From positions 1 to 5,904 of the forward strand of contig JAJYJD010000231.1 in NCBI GenBank assembly GCA_021789755.1: a stretch of 5,904 nt of DNA, in the 5' to 3' direction. The notes under the pieces were generated by a model. It saw only the letters and a list, made by a program, of their open reading frames with translations, ran no database searches and was not told the DNA's origin. Positions 5,689-5,904 of this stretch are shown here, piece after piece. Numbering within the stretch: the stretch's first letter is position 1; each line of letters opens with the position of its first letter. The position numbers and the translations under genes were made by a program. The stretch comes from Bacteroidota bacterium (lineage in GTDB: Bacteria; Bacteroidota; Ignavibacteria; Kryptoniales; JAKASW01).

Positions 5689-5904
5689 ATGATTAGAATA
5701 TTAGCTTTGATAATAGCTTTAGTTGAGGTTGCTCTTCCTCAGGTTCCATATCAGCCTATTAAGTTGAGGACAATCTTGGAGGTTGCATCGAGTGACTCTG
5801 GCGAACAGCTTGGAGCCTACGTCAAAGGGGTCGGCGATTTAAACAATGACGGTTACGCAGACGTGGCTGTGAGTGCGCCTGGAATTTACAAAACATTTGT
5901 CTAC
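5689..5904 (+). CDS. Secreted FG-GAP (integrin-alpha-like) repeat protein, partial at right edge
   Basis: The frame is open from ATG at 5689 to the window end (72 codons) with no stop. Residues 1-18 (MIRILALIIALVEVALPQ) form a hydrophobic signal peptide. Residues 41-65 make one FG-GAP repeat: LGAYVKGVGD, a calcium-binding loop DLNNDGYAD at 50-58, then VAVSAPG. FG-GAP repeats build beta-propellers as in integrin alpha chains, and bacterial versions are extracellular or surface proteins, often several hundred residues with more repeats and, in T9SS organisms, a C-terminal sorting domain. Those parts are beyond the window, so T9SS export is inference. The start lies 16 bases after the stop of the orphan sorting domain, with AGG at 5677-5679 as a weak ribosome binding site. 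Codons are AT-rich at the start, as in the preceding remnant. The function is not known. Confidence 0.82.
   Translation, partial: MIRILALIIALVEVALPQVPYQPIKLRTILEVASSDSGEQLGAYVKGVGDLNNDGYADVAVSAPGIYKTFVY

Overview
The window comes from a Gram-negative bacterium of the Bacteroidota/Ignavibacteriota/Chlorobi (FCB) side of the tree. I infer this from a PorV/PorQ-family outer-membrane protein, a C-terminal sorting domain of the type IX secretion system (T9SS) with the motif YPNPFNPSTTI that is common in Ignavibacteria and relatives, and two family 9 glycosyltransferases of the lipopolysaccharide (heptosyltransferase) type. No rRNA, tRNA, CRISPR array or transposase is visible. The genus cannot be named from this sequence.

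Layout. (1) About 1-1688, minus strand: two family 9 glycosyltransferase genes in tandem and translationally coupled. The downstream one (1-622) runs off the left edge. (2) 1689-1758: a short AT-rich divergent intergenic region. (3) 1759-4806, plus strand: a porQ-like outer-membrane barrel gene, then butyrate kinase (buk) and phosphate butyryltransferase (ptb). The stop of buk abuts the start of ptb, and the order buk-ptb is the reverse of the clostridial one. (4) 4807-5161: a 355-base gap. It holds a pair of imperfect direct repeats, a sigma-70-like promoter, and about 175 bases with several possible nested hairpins. (5) 5162-5672: the two ends of a T9SS cargo gene, a signal peptide and an apparently complete sorting domain, in different frames with almost nothing between them. 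This is most simply a decayed gene. (6) 5689-5904: the start of a secreted FG-GAP (integrin-alpha-like) repeat protein that runs off the right edge.

How the parts relate. The glycosyltransferases probably build cell-surface glycan at the inner membrane. PorQ is an outer-membrane protein of the T9SS, and the sorting domain at 5361-5672 is the kind of tag that system recognises; the FG-GAP protein is a plausible cargo. Buk and Ptb convert an acyl-CoA to the free acid with ATP formation, a metabolic task with no evident link to secretion. The right end (from about 4880) is visibly richer in A+T and in AT-ending codons than the left, and looks like an accessory or more recently rearranged region.
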